A program made the position numbers and the translations under genes. 64,000 bases of DNA from NCBI GenBank assembly GCA_965277855.1, contig OZ255847.1:6262001-6326000 (forward strand), in the 5' to 3' direction. This document shows, in pieces, positions 53,385-62,430 of the stretch. The notes beneath the pieces are model-generated. The model was not told the origin of the DNA. It searched no databases and worked only from the letters and a program-made list of their open reading frames with translations. Positions within the stretch are counted from its first letter, which is position 1, and every line of letters starts with the position of its first letter. Source of the stretch: Bog-105 sp965277855 (GTDB lineage: Bacteria; Acidobacteriota; Terriglobia; Bryobacterales; Bryobacteraceae).

Positions 53385-55475
53385 TTACTCATCTTCCTGC
53401 ACGTGCATGTGTACTTTGGCCGCTGAGATAATTTTTTCGGCCTGCGCGCTGGGAACGTAATCGTAATGATCGAACTCCATGTGGAACGAGGCGCGCCCTT
53501 GCGTCTTGGCGGTAAGATCGTTTTGATAATTCAACATTTCGGACATCGGCACCTGGGCCAGGATCTTCTGCATGCTTCCGTCGATGTCCATGCCACCAAC
53601 CCGTCCACGCCGGGTGTTGAAGTCGCTCATTAAATCGCCGGCAAATTCTACTGGCGTCTCTACTTCCACCTTCATCACCGGTTCGAGCAGGGCAGGCTTG
53701 GCCTGTTCCATAGCGGCGCGGAAGGCCTTTCGTCCGGCTAGCTTGAATGCCATTTCAGAAGAATCCACATCGTGATACGAACCGTCATAGAGCGTGACGC
53801 GAAAATCCGTGACTGGAAAGCCGGCCATGAATCCGTGCTCGGCCGCTTCCAAAATTCCTTTCTCGACGGCCGGCACGTACTGCTTCGGTATCGCTCCGCC
53901 AAAGATGTCGTTGACGAATTCGAACTTTTCACCCCGGGCGAGCGGTTCTAATTTGATCCAGCAATCGCCGAACTGCCCGTGGCCACCCGTCTGCTTCTTA
54001 TGACGGCCCTGCACGCTGGCGCTCCCGCGAACTGTTTCACGATACGGGATTTTAGGCGCCTTGAGTTCGACCTCTACGCTATACCGCCGTTTGAGACGGC
54101 TGACTACTATCTCGAGGTGTTGCTGTCCGTTACCCGCCAGTAGAAACTCTTTCGTCTGCGGATCGCGGTAAAAGCGCAACGAGCGATCTTCTTCCAGCAT
54201 CTTGGCGAGCGCGGTGCTCAGGCGATCCTCGTCATTGCGCGTCTTGGCCGAGATGGCAAACGCCATTGATGGTTCCGGAATCTGCACGCCTTCGAAGCTC
54301 ATGCAGTTTGCTTTTTCGCACAGCGTGTCGCCGGTTAGCGTGTCCTTCAATTTGGAAACGATGCCAATGTCGCCGACGCGCAGTTCCGGCACCTGCTGAA
54401 CCGCCTTGCCGAAAGGCACTCCGATGTGCGCCAGGCGCTCGTTCACGGTCGAACGCTGGTTTGTGAGATGAGCGTCTTCTTTGAGCGTTCCCGACATGAC
54501 CTTGAAGTAGGACATGCGTCCGGCAAAGAGATCGGCCGCGGTTTTGAAGACAAACAGGGCAAGCGGTCCATCCGCGGACATGGTTGTCCGGGATCCGTTA
54601 CTATTTTGCGCCAGAACCCCGCCACAATTCGCGGTCGGGGAAGGCAGAATGTCCACGATGAAGTTCAGCAGCAGATCAATACCGATGTTCTGAGCAGCAG
54701 CGGTACACAGGATCGGGGAAATGCGGCGGTCGCGGACAGCGTCCCGCAGACCACTGAGAATATGCTCCACCGGCAGTGTTCCGGTGGCGAAAAACTCCTC
54801 CAGCAATTCGTCGTTGCCTTCCGCGATCATCTCGACGAGGACTTCGTGAGCTGCAGTGGCTTCTTCCTGAGCCGACGTTGGAATTTCACCTGCCGTACCC
54901 CGGCCATTCCCGCCGTGTTGATACGAGATGCATTCCATGCGGATCAAATCGATAACGCCGGTGAAAGACTTTTCGGATCCGACCGGCAAACAGACCGGTA
55001 CCGCGCTGCGCCCAAATTTTTCGTGTATTTCCTCAACCGCTTTTTCGAACGACGATCGCTCGCGGTCGAGCTTGTTCACGATTAAAGCGGTGGGCAGCTT
55101 GAACTCTTCCGCATAGTGCCAGAGTTTTTCGGTGCACACCTCGACTCCCGCGACGCCATCCAGCAGAACGACAGCGGCATCGGCCGCCACCAGCGCGGAC
55201 CGGCTCTCGTTCAACAGAATGTTATAGCCCGGCGTGTCGATCAGATTGATCTTTGTGTCGCGCCAGGGCATTGCTGCCAGCGTTGCGTTGATGCTCAGCT
55301 TACGCGCAATTTCTTCTTCATCGAAGTCGGTAAGCGCGTTACCCTCGTCAGGCCTGCCCTGGCGTTCCGTTGCCCCGGCGGCGAAAAGCATCGCCGAGGC
55401 GGTCGAAGTTTTTCCGCAATGCCCATGTCCAATCAGGGCCACATTGCGCACATTCGAAGTCTCGAATATCTTCAT
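53385..55475 (-). CDS. EF-G paralogue (FusA2-like GTPase)
   Basis: 696 aa with all EF-G domains: P-loop GHGHCGKT (16-23), G3 DTPGY (80-84), G4 NKLD (134-137), and domain IV with HKKQTGGHGQFGDCWIKLEP. In canonical EF-G the G3 motif is DTPGH, where His is catalytic; here it is Tyr. The switch I RGITI motif is also replaced (ARKLSINATL). Such EF-G2 type paralogues occur beside a normal fusA; a role in ribosome binding or recycling is possible but unproven. The canonical fusA is not in this window. Confidence 0.9.
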   Translation of the reverse strand: MKIFETSNVRNVALIGHGHCGKTSTASAMLFAAGATERQGRPDEGNALTDFDEEEIARKLSINATLAAMPWRDTKINLIDTPGYNILLNESRSALVAADAAVVLLDGVAGVEVCTEKLWHYAEEFKLPTALIVNKLDRERSSFEKAVEEIHEKFGRSAVPVCLPVGSEKSFTGVIDLIRMECISYQHGGNGRGTAGEIPTSAQEEATAAHEVLVEMIAEGNDELLEEFFATGTLPVEHILSGLRDAVRDRRISPILCTAAAQNIGIDLLLNFIVDILPSPTANCGGVLAQNSNGSRTTMSADGPLALFVFKTAADLFAGRMSYFKVMSGTLKEDAHLTNQRSTVNERLAHIGVPFGKAVQQVPELRVGDIGIVSKLKDTLTGDTLCEKANCMSFEGVQIPEPSMAFAISAKTRNDEDRLSTALAKMLEEDRSLRFYRDPQTKEFLLAGNGQQHLEIVVSRLKRRYSVEVELKAPKIPYRETVRGSASVQGRHKKQTGGHGQFGDCWIKLEPLARGEKFEFVNDIFGGAIPKQYVPAVEKGILEAAEHGFMAGFPVTDFRVTLYDGSYHDVDSSEMAFKLAGRKAFRAAMEQAKPALLEPVMKVEVETPVEFAGDLMSDFNTRRGRVGGMDIDGSMQKILAQVPMSEMLNYQNDLTAKTQGRASFHMEFDHYDYVPSAQAEKIISAAKVHMHVQEDE

Positions 55476-55592
55476 ACCTGAACCTCCAAAAACTGCAGGT
55501 ATAACGGCCAGCTATTCTGTTGGCCGAAGTCGGAAGCATATCAAACGCGATTGGGACAGTTTACGATTTTGTAACGGCGACGAAGCCGCCGC

Positions 55593-56342
55593 TCAGGCGG
55601 TTTGACGGGAAATAGCGGTATCGCTTTCTACGTCGATTACAGGATTATAGGTCAGGATGCGTCCGCAGCTCTCGCAAAACATAACCTTGTCGCCGCGCCG
55701 CAGGTCCTGGAAGAATTGTGGCCGCAGCGCGATGTAGCAAAGGCTGCAGCGGCCGTCGGTAGCGTCGGCAATGGGCGTGTTCTTCGTCTTTTTGCGAACG
55801 CGCTCGTATTCGGTATAGAACGCAGGAGGCATTTCAGAGACAATCGCCTTGCGATCCGTCTGCTGGAGGGTCAACTCAGCTTGATCGATGGCCGTCCGTT
55901 CACGCGCGATCTTCTTCTCGGATTCGACGTGTTTCTGTTCTTCTTTGAGCGATGCCTCCGCAGCCTTCACGTTTATATCGAGCGGCTCGGATTGTTCCAT
56001 GAAATCGAGAATGCGGTCTTCGGCTTTGCGAATCTCTCCAGACGCATAAGCGATCTCATTTTGAAACGCCTTGTACTGCTCGTTCGTTTTCGCGCCGGCC
56101 ATCTGGTCGCGCAGCTTTGACATCTTCTGCTCGTGTACCTGGATGTCGCCCTCGAGTTTTTTGCGGTCCCGTTGATTGGCTGTCAGCGCAGATCGATCCG
56201 CTTCGAGCCGGCGGGTGTGCGATTCGAGTTTCTTCTCGATCTCAGCGATGTGCTTGGGAAGAGTGGCGATTTCGCTCTCGATACTCGCGATCTTGCGGTC
56301 CAGAGCCTGAAGCCGCAGTGCGAGAGCAAGGTCCTGCAACAT
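55593..56342 (-). CDS. C4-type zinc-ribbon coiled-coil protein (CdsZ/DUF164-like)
   Basis: 249 aa. Residues 1-165 form a long coiled coil (SIESEIATLPKHIAEIEKKL and so on). The C-terminal zinc ribbon has CSLCYIALRPQFF and MFCESCGRILTY, two CXXC pairs. This architecture is the zf-RING_7 or DUF164 family. Its ATG overlaps the stop of the M20 peptidase gene by one base (TAATG), so it is translationally coupled. Function is not settled for the family. Confidence 0.92.
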   Translation of the reverse strand: MLQDLALALRLQALDRKIASIESEIATLPKHIAEIEKKLESHTRRLEADRSALTANQRDRKKLEGDIQVHEQKMSKLRDQMAGAKTNEQYKAFQNEIAYASGEIRKAEDRILDFMEQSEPLDINVKAAEASLKEEQKHVESEKKIARERTAIDQAELTLQQTDRKAIVSEMPPAFYTEYERVRKKTKNTPIADATDGRCSLCYIALRPQFFQDLRRGDKVMFCESCGRILTYNPVIDVESDTAISRQTA

Positions 56343-57736
56343 TAAACTCGGATTCTAGCATGCGGCTCACCGTAGGAGGTCAGGAAGTGGGCGATCGTTC
56401 GGATCCCGTCGTAATAATTGCTGAGGCGGTATTTTTCGTTCGGTGAATGCAGGCCGTCATCGGGGAGACCGAAGCCCATCAGCACGGTGGGAATGCCTAG
56501 ATGCCGGGCGAACTCACCAACGATAGGGATGGATCCACCACTGCGTACAAAGACCGTTTTGCGGCCGAGCATCTGCGCTAAGGCTTCGGCCGCTATATGA
56601 ATGGCCGGATGATCGGGATTGACCGAGATAGCGGGACCGGTGCTCAACACTCGGACTTGCGTCTGAATCCCTTTGGGAGTGTTGTCTTTGATCCAGCCTC
56701 GAACTGCCTTCAGAACGTGTTCCGGATCCTGCTGCGGAACCAAGCGTACGCTTACTTTGGCAACTGCTTTGGCCGGGATCACTGTTTTGGCGCCTGCCCC
56801 GGTGAACCCTCCGGCAATGCCGTGCACTTCGAAGGTAGGCCGCGCCCACACGCGCGCCAGCACCGATTGTTCCGGCTCTCCAGTGAGTGCAGTGGACCCC
56901 ACTTCATCCCGCAAAAACTCGGTCTCGGAAAAGGGCAGCGTCTTCCAACTCTCCGTTTCCGCCGCGGCCGGTGCAATCACGTCATCGTAGATGCCTGGAA
57001 TCAAAATGTGCCCATCTGCATCCTTCGCTTTCGCCAGCAGTTCAATCAAGCCGTATACCGCATTCGGAGATGTGCCGCCGTACATGCCGGAATGCAGATC
57101 GCGCGCGGGACCGGTGGCTTCCACTTCCAGGTACATCAGCCCGCGGAGGCCCACGCAAAGAGTTGGGACCCCGTCCGCAAACAGTTCTGTATCGGAAACG
57201 AGCGCCACGTCCGCTTGCAATTTTTCAGTATGGGCCGGAACATATTTTGAGATCGATTCGCCGCCCACCTCTTCTTCGCCTTCGATCAAAAACTTGACGT
57301 TGACCGGCAGCTTGCCATCGAGGACCCGGTACAGCGATTCAATAGCCTTGACGTGCATATACATCTGCCCCTTGTCGTCGCAGGCGCCCCGGGCATAGAT
57401 GTTGCCGTCGCGAATGTCGGGTTCAAAGGGCGGCGTTTGCCAGAGATCGAGCGGGTCGGGCGGTTGCACGTCGTAGTGGCCGTAGCAAAGAACAGTCGGC
57501 TTCCCCGGCGCATGCAACCAGTCCGCGTACACGAGCGGATGTTTTTCGGTGGCGATTACTTCGACATGTTCCAGTCCTGCCCGCTCAAGAGAAGAAGCTA
57601 CGAACTGAGCTGCCTTCGCGACGTCAACCTTGTGTTCGGGAAGCGTGCTGATGCTCGGGATTCGCAAAAACTGCAGCAGTTCATCAAGAAATCGTTTCTG
57701 GTTCTGGGCAACAAAGTCGTCAACAATAGAGGGCAA
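56342..57736 (-). CDS. M20-family metallopeptidase (dipeptidase)
   Basis: The best start is a TTG at 57736, preceded by AAGGAA at a good distance and lying after the upstream gene's stop; the frame extends to 57889 but would overlap metXW. From that start the product is about 464 aa. Metal-binding motifs are VLCYGHYDVQPP, ARGACDDKGQMYMHV and IEGEEEVGGES, and the C-terminus has RSGGSIPIV. It cleaves dipeptides or N-acyl amino acids using two zinc ions. It follows metXW by 35 bp and is coupled to the zinc-ribbon gene. Confidence 0.92.
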   Translation of the reverse strand: MPSIVDDFVAQNQKRFLDELLQFLRIPSISTLPEHKVDVAKAAQFVASSLERAGLEHVEVIATEKHPLVYADWLHAPGKPTVLCYGHYDVQPPDPLDLWQTPPFEPDIRDGNIYARGACDDKGQMYMHVKAIESLYRVLDGKLPVNVKFLIEGEEEVGGESISKYVPAHTEKLQADVALVSDTELFADGVPTLCVGLRGLMYLEVEATGPARDLHSGMYGGTSPNAVYGLIELLAKAKDADGHILIPGIYDDVIAPAAAETESWKTLPFSETEFLRDEVGSTALTGEPEQSVLARVWARPTFEVHGIAGGFTGAGAKTVIPAKAVAKVSVRLVPQQDPEHVLKAVRGWIKDNTPKGIQTQVRVLSTGPAISVNPDHPAIHIAAEALAQMLGRKTVFVRSGGSIPIVGEFARHLGIPTVLMGFGLPDDGLHSPNEKYRLSNYYDGIRTIAHFLTSYGEPHARIRV

Positions 57737-57771
57737 ACGAAGTTCCTTCGCTTCAAGTATACGGACGGCGA

Positions 57772-59538
57772 TTATGTTGCCCGAATCGAAAACACGGCGA
57801 CTTTGGCCAGCAGGTTGGCAAAACGGTTCAGTTGTGTGGGGCCGCTTAGAAAGATCTGGCGTTCGATCGTCCAGCCCTGGGCGCGGCACAGCAAAACAAA
57901 GTCGTCTATGGTCAGGACATGAAGGTTAGGAGACTCATGCCACTCGTGTGGAAACAACTCCGTGCGTGGCGCACGACCGCTGGTCAAGTGTGCCAGGCGC
58001 ATAGCCCAATGGCCAAAATTCGGAAACGCCACAATGCCATGTTTTCCTACCCGCAGCATCTCACGCAGCACGTTGAGCGGGTAACGGGTCTCCTGGAGTG
58101 TCTGGCTCAGAATGACGAAGTCAAAGGTTTTGTCCGGGTAGTCAGCGAGTCCGTGGTCGATGTCGCTTTGATACGCGGACACGCCGCGAGCAATGGCTCG
58201 TCGCACTTTGTTCGGATCGATTTCCACGCCGCGAGCATCGACTCGCTTTTGCTGTTGCAGCGCTGCGAGCAACTCTCCTTCGCCGCAACCTAAATCCAAA
58301 ACTCGCGAACCCGGAGCAACCATGTCGGCGATCATGGCGTAATCCGGCCGCATGCTGATCGAAGTCTCCACTCGATACGCCGGTTCACGCGTTGCCGGAC
58401 CGTTTCCATGCGCAATCTCGCGGCTCACGCTGGCGAGAAAGCCGCTGATCATTTCAGTCTGCTCCCGGGTTTCAACCAGGAAGGCATCGTGCCCGTACTG
58501 TGATTCGAGTTCGCAAAAGGCCACGTCGATATTGCGGCTCCGCAGAGCGCTCACGGTTTCGAGCGATTGATACGTCGGGTACAGCCAGTCTGAACTGAAG
58601 CTTAAAACGAGGAAACGAGTCCGCATGCGATCGAAAGCTGCCGACAGCGATCTCAATCCAGCAGAGAGATCGAAATAGTCCATCGCCTTCGTTATGTACA
58701 AGTACGAATTGGCATCGAACCGGCTCACGAACTGGTGGCCTCGATAGCGCAGATAGCTCTCCACTTCGAAATCGACTGAAAAGTCGTAGCCGAATGCGTC
58801 CTTGTCGCTCAGCCGCCGGCCAAATTTCTGCCGCATAGAGGCGTCGCTCATGTAGGTGATGTGGCCTACCATGCGCGCCACGGCCAAACCTCTGCCAGGC
58901 GGTTGCGAATCGTAGTAGTCGCCCTCGTTCCAGTCGGGGTCGGCCATCACAGCCTGCCTGCCCACTTCGTTAAAAGCAATTTGTTGCGCGCTGTGACGCG
59001 ACGTGGTCGCAATCGGAATGGCTGCCGCCACAGATTCCGGATAAGCGACCGCCCATTCCAGTGCCTGCATGCCACCCATCGACCCGCCAGCTACCGCCAG
59101 CAAGCGTTCGATGCCGAGATGTTCTACCAAGCGCTTCTGGAGCCGTACCATGTCCCCGATGGTGATCACCGGGAAGTGCATGCCGTACGGTTTTTGGGTA
59201 ATTGGATCGATCGACGCCGGACCAGTTGTGCCGCGGCATCCACCGAGCACATTGGACGAAATGACGAAATAACAATCCGTGTCGAAGGCGAGTCCAGGAC
59301 CTACCATTGGCGACCACCATCCCGGCTGGCCCGTCTCTTTGCTCAGACCCGCGGCGTGGGCATCGCCCGAGAAGGCATGTAACACGAGAATGGCATTGGT
59401 TCGCTGGGCGTTTAGCTTTCCGTAAGTTTCGTAAGCGACATCCACGCCGCGCAGCGTGACTCCACAATCGAGTGGGAGCGAGTCGAACTGAATAATTTGC
59501 GTATCGACTTCAAAACCAGTCGAGGCTGCGCTTGCCAT
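57772..59538 (-). CDS. metXW: MetX-MetW fusion: homoserine O-acyltransferase joined to MetW
   Basis: 588 aa. Residues 1-375 are MetX: AFSGDAHAAG, the nucleophile elbow GGSMGGMQ with Ser153, Asp317 in SSDWLYP and His350 in YGHDAFL complete the triad. Residues about 397-588 are MetW, a SAM methyltransferase-like fold with VLDLGCGEGELLAAL at 413-427 and FPNFGHWAMRL. MetX acylates homoserine in methionine synthesis, and MetW supports it in many bacteria. The two are usually separate adjacent genes; here they are one polypeptide joined by a short linker. The acyl donor is not determined. No SAM riboswitch fits in the 56 bp upstream. Confidence 0.95.
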   Translation of the reverse strand: MASAASTGFEVDTQIIQFDSLPLDCGVTLRGVDVAYETYGKLNAQRTNAILVLHAFSGDAHAAGLSKETGQPGWWSPMVGPGLAFDTDCYFVISSNVLGGCRGTTGPASIDPITQKPYGMHFPVITIGDMVRLQKRLVEHLGIERLLAVAGGSMGGMQALEWAVAYPESVAAAIPIATTSRHSAQQIAFNEVGRQAVMADPDWNEGDYYDSQPPGRGLAVARMVGHITYMSDASMRQKFGRRLSDKDAFGYDFSVDFEVESYLRYRGHQFVSRFDANSYLYITKAMDYFDLSAGLRSLSAAFDRMRTRFLVLSFSSDWLYPTYQSLETVSALRSRNIDVAFCELESQYGHDAFLVETREQTEMISGFLASVSREIAHGNGPATREPAYRVETSISMRPDYAMIADMVAPGSRVLDLGCGEGELLAALQQQKRVDARGVEIDPNKVRRAIARGVSAYQSDIDHGLADYPDKTFDFVILSQTLQETRYPLNVLREMLRVGKHGIVAFPNFGHWAMRLAHLTSGRAPRTELFPHEWHESPNLHVLTIDDFVLLCRAQGWTIERQIFLSGPTQLNRFANLLAKVAVFSIRAT

Positions 59539-59594
59539 GGTTGCTGAATTTGACTACTGAAATTGAACGATAACATGCAGAAGGAGGCTAATTT

Positions 59595-60095
59595 TTGTTA
59601 TCCCGCTCAGTGTTACTGCTGATATTGCCTTGGAGCACTTTGCTCGCCGCTCCAATCTCTTCTCCATTGTGGGCCTATAACGGTGCCTGGAAAGTCACTG
59701 ATAACGCGCAGACCGCGGAAGCGAAGCCGGACGAACTGGTCAATCAATGCGCTGAGACCGGCAAATATTTCTCTTGCCAGCAGACGGTGAATGGCGCTGT
59801 GAGCGCGCTGCTGGTCTTTGTCGGAAATGGCACGCCCGGGCACTACAACACGCAATCGATTCTGCCCGACGGACGGGCTGCCGGGAAAGGTGGGCTCTCG
59901 ATCGACGGGAGCAAGTGGGTCTTTTCGAGCAGCTGGAACCAGGGCGGCGGGAAAACAACTTACTACAAAACAATCAACACCTTTCAGGGGAAAACACACA
60001 TCCATTTCGAGCAGCAGGAATCCTCAAACAATCGAGACTGGAAGACAACGAAATCCGGTGACGAAATTCGCACGGCTCCCGGGGTAAGGCACTAA
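59595..60095 (+). CDS. Small secreted protein of unknown function
   Basis: The TTG start at 59595 is supported by AAGGAGG at 59581-59587. 166 aa with a signal peptide (LLLILPWSTLLAAPISS). The body is beta-rich (AYNGAWKVTDNAQTAEAKPD; FSCQQTVNGAVSALLVFVGN; GGKTTYYKTINTFQGKTHIH). Two cysteines may form a disulfide. I recall similar proteins as acidobacterial hypotheticals. It overlaps the convergent PAP2 gene by 4 bp. Confidence 0.65.
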   Translation: MLSRSVLLLILPWSTLLAAPISSPLWAYNGAWKVTDNAQTAEAKPDELVNQCAETGKYFSCQQTVNGAVSALLVFVGNGTPGHYNTQSILPDGRAAGKGGLSIDGSKWVFSSSWNQGGGKTTYYKTINTFQGKTHIHFEQQESSNNRDWKTTKSGDEIRTAPGVRH

Positions 60096-60979
60096 CCCTG
60101 CTGCCATCGTGTAGATTCCGATCCGATCGCTGGCCGTAACAAAACCCACACACCTGCCGCGAACAAGCTAATAGCAAATCCAGCTACCGCATCTGCGGCG
60201 TAATGATATCTGCCATACACGGTTGCTACCGCTACACTGATCGCGTAAATCAGTAAGCCCCAGGCCACGCGCTTGCGCCCCGGCAACACCAGAAACATTC
60301 CCCATGCCGCCGAAAACGCGGACGAGACATGTGCGCTCGGAAAGACGCCGGAGTGTATCGTCGCTCTTTCGAGCAGTAAAAGATTCAAGTTGCGAATTAC
60401 GTTGTGGGCGTGCGGTGCAGCTACCAGCGGAAAAGCCAGCCGCGGCGGGTGTGACGGGAAATAAGGGAACAACGCATAGGCGCAAACCGTGCCGGTCATC
60501 AACACAACCAGGAAACGGTCGACGCCTCGACGCTCCGTTTCGAACCAGAGCACAAGTATGCAGAAAGACCCCACGCCATAGACCAGTAAGTAGCAGAGCT
60601 CCAGATAAAACGGGATTACAGGACCAAGACTCTCTATCGCTCTGGTGAGTCCCCACTGGGTAAGGACAACGCTGTCCCAACGAATCCACACGGCCTCGTA
60701 AGCGGCGTTGTAATGGGTGGGTAAGAACAACTCCATTTCGTGGAAGGCAACCAGCGTGAGGCTCAAGGGGATCCAGTCGCGCACCATGCTCGCCAGTTCC
60801 CCGTAGCGAGTGGTTTCTGCCCGCGCCAAACCGAACATAAGGGCCGCCACAACGAAGAGGTAGGTAAGTGGCTGCGCGCCCAAATTTGGACGATCCCTGA
60901 AAAACGGAATCAGCACCACGATGTACGCGAAAAAAATGAGGACGACCCACTCCGAATTGCGTAGCCGCAAGTGAGCCAT
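60092..60979 (-). CDS. PAP2-superfamily membrane phosphatase
   Basis: 295 aa with about six or seven transmembrane helices. The active-site motifs are PSAH in SGVFPSAHVSSAFS and GRYHYAADAVAGF, which match motifs 2 and 3 of the PAP2 family. PAP2 enzymes remove phosphate from membrane lipids such as phosphatidic acid or undecaprenyl pyrophosphate; some are inositolphosphotransferases. It follows the MFS gene by 13 bp on the same strand and is probably co-transcribed with it. Confidence 0.88.
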   Translation of the reverse strand: MAHLRLRNSEWVVLIFFAYIVVLIPFFRDRPNLGAQPLTYLFVVAALMFGLARAETTRYGELASMVRDWIPLSLTLVAFHEMELFLPTHYNAAYEAVWIRWDSVVLTQWGLTRAIESLGPVIPFYLELCYLLVYGVGSFCILVLWFETERRGVDRFLVVLMTGTVCAYALFPYFPSHPPRLAFPLVAAPHAHNVIRNLNLLLLERATIHSGVFPSAHVSSAFSAAWGMFLVLPGRKRVAWGLLIYAISVAVATVYGRYHYAADAVAGFAISLFAAGVWVLLRPAIGSESTRWQQG

Positions 60980-60992
60980 TGGCGGATTCGTT

Positions 60993-62252
60993 TCAGGCCG
61001 CCGCGGGCTTCTGCGCCTTCAGTTTCGGGGCAAAGAACAAGGCGAGTCCGGCTAACAGCCCGGCCCAAAAAGCCCACTGCGTGAGGAACATGTGATTGAT
61101 CAAGACGCCCGCAATCACCGGCGCGGTAATCTGCGCGATCGAGGTCAGTGATTGCGTCAACCCGAGAATTACGCCCTGCTCGCGTCGTCCTGCTTTCTGC
61201 GTGACCTGGCTGGTCAAGGCCGGACGCAAACCCGCCGCTCCGATGGACGATACCCCTAACACCCAAAGCAACTGACTGATCGAGTGGGTGAGTCCGACCG
61301 CCGCGTATCCGAGCGCCGATGTCAAAAAGCCTAACTGGATTACGCGTCGTTCACCAATCGCTTTGACGAGTCTGCCCACTACGCCGCCCTGCATGATGAT
61401 GCCGATGAAGCCGTTAAACGCGAAGATGTAACCAACCTCCGTCACGCCGACCGGATGGCCCTTCCAAAAGTAGCGGCGTTCCGCAAACAACGCAAACCCG
61501 GCGATGAAGGTGGAGAACGAGAGCGAGAAGAGGAGCCATTGCGCAAGCAGGCGTGCGAGTTCCGGGTTGCGGAAGTACTGGCGATACTCGCCCCAGGAAA
61601 TCAGTGACAGCCTTTTCCCTCCCGGCCCGGTGTCGCCTTCTGCTTCGGTCCCGGCCAAGCGGTGTACTTCCCGCTTCGGCAGCAGAAAGTAGGTACACAG
61701 AATGCTGATGAACGAGAGTCCGGCGGCGGTGAAGATGGGCGCGCTGTAACCGTAATGCGCCAGGAACCCGGATATCGCCGGCCCAACCAGAAAACCAAAG
61801 CCGAACGCGACCCCGATGATGGCGAACGATTTGGCGCGCTCTTCCGGCCTAGTGACATCGCTGATGTACGCCTGCGCGATGCTTAGATTCCCGGCAGTCG
61901 CGCCGTCGATAGCGCGTGACAGAAAAACCATCCAGAGATTGGTAGAGACGGCCAGCAGCAGGAAACCAATCAGCGTTCCCGCTTGACTCACGAGCAGGAT
62001 GGGGCGACGGCCCATCCGATCTGATAATTGGCCGAGAATGGGACCTGCGACGAGTTGACACGCCGCATAAATTGCCACGATTAGGCCAACGACTGTTGGG
62101 GATGCGCCCAGCCGTTCCGAGTAGAAGGGCAGGAGGGGCAGGATGATTGTGAAACCGAGTACATCGACGATGACTATAAGGAATATCGGTAAGAGCGGCG
62201 ACGCAGTTCGCTTAACGGGCGTCTCGGCGACGCCGGGTTGCGGGGAATTCAC
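60993..62252 (-). CDS. MFS drug:H+ antiporter, TetA-like (DHA1)
   Basis: 419 aa with 12 transmembrane helices. The loop 2-3 motif is GQLSDRMGRRP. A motif-C-like GVAFGFGFLVGPAISGFL in helix 5 is typical of DHA1 antiporters such as TetA. It probably exports drugs or other toxic compounds. No regulator gene lies next to it. The acyl or phosphatase gene downstream (PAP2) may be in the same operon. Confidence 0.9.
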   Translation of the reverse strand: MNSPQPGVAETPVKRTASPLLPIFLIVIVDVLGFTIILPLLPFYSERLGASPTVVGLIVAIYAACQLVAGPILGQLSDRMGRRPILLVSQAGTLIGFLLLAVSTNLWMVFLSRAIDGATAGNLSIAQAYISDVTRPEERAKSFAIIGVAFGFGFLVGPAISGFLAHYGYSAPIFTAAGLSFISILCTYFLLPKREVHRLAGTEAEGDTGPGGKRLSLISWGEYRQYFRNPELARLLAQWLLFSLSFSTFIAGFALFAERRYFWKGHPVGVTEVGYIFAFNGFIGIIMQGGVVGRLVKAIGERRVIQLGFLTSALGYAAVGLTHSISQLLWVLGVSSIGAAGLRPALTSQVTQKAGRREQGVILGLTQSLTSIAQITAPVIAGVLINHMFLTQWAFWAGLLAGLALFFAPKLKAQKPAAA

Positions 62253-62430
62253 CCTTAGATCTTAGCGAGATACAGTCAGCTCCCAATTCCACTTTGCGGA
62301 ATAACCCTTTCATTTTTCGGGGATTGTGCTGTAACAATTACTAGGAGCAGTATTCGGCTTTGTTTATAAGTCTTTCATTCAGAATTCGTTAGAGCTTTGG
62401 CGGTTGCCGTGCACAGTGATTAGCAGGACA

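Noticed and set aside
55507..55532. Hairpin CGGCCA...TGGCCG upstream of the EF-G paralogue as a terminator
   Set aside because: The stem is only six pairs and no T-run follows on either strand.
57737..57889. Upstream extension of the M20 peptidase frame
   Set aside because: It overlaps the end of metXW antisense-free but has no homology; the TTG at 57736 with AAGGAA is better placed.
59539..59594. SAM riboswitch upstream of metXW
   Set aside because: Only 56 bp separate metXW from the divergent gene, too short for a known SAM riboswitch, and no matching structure is visible.
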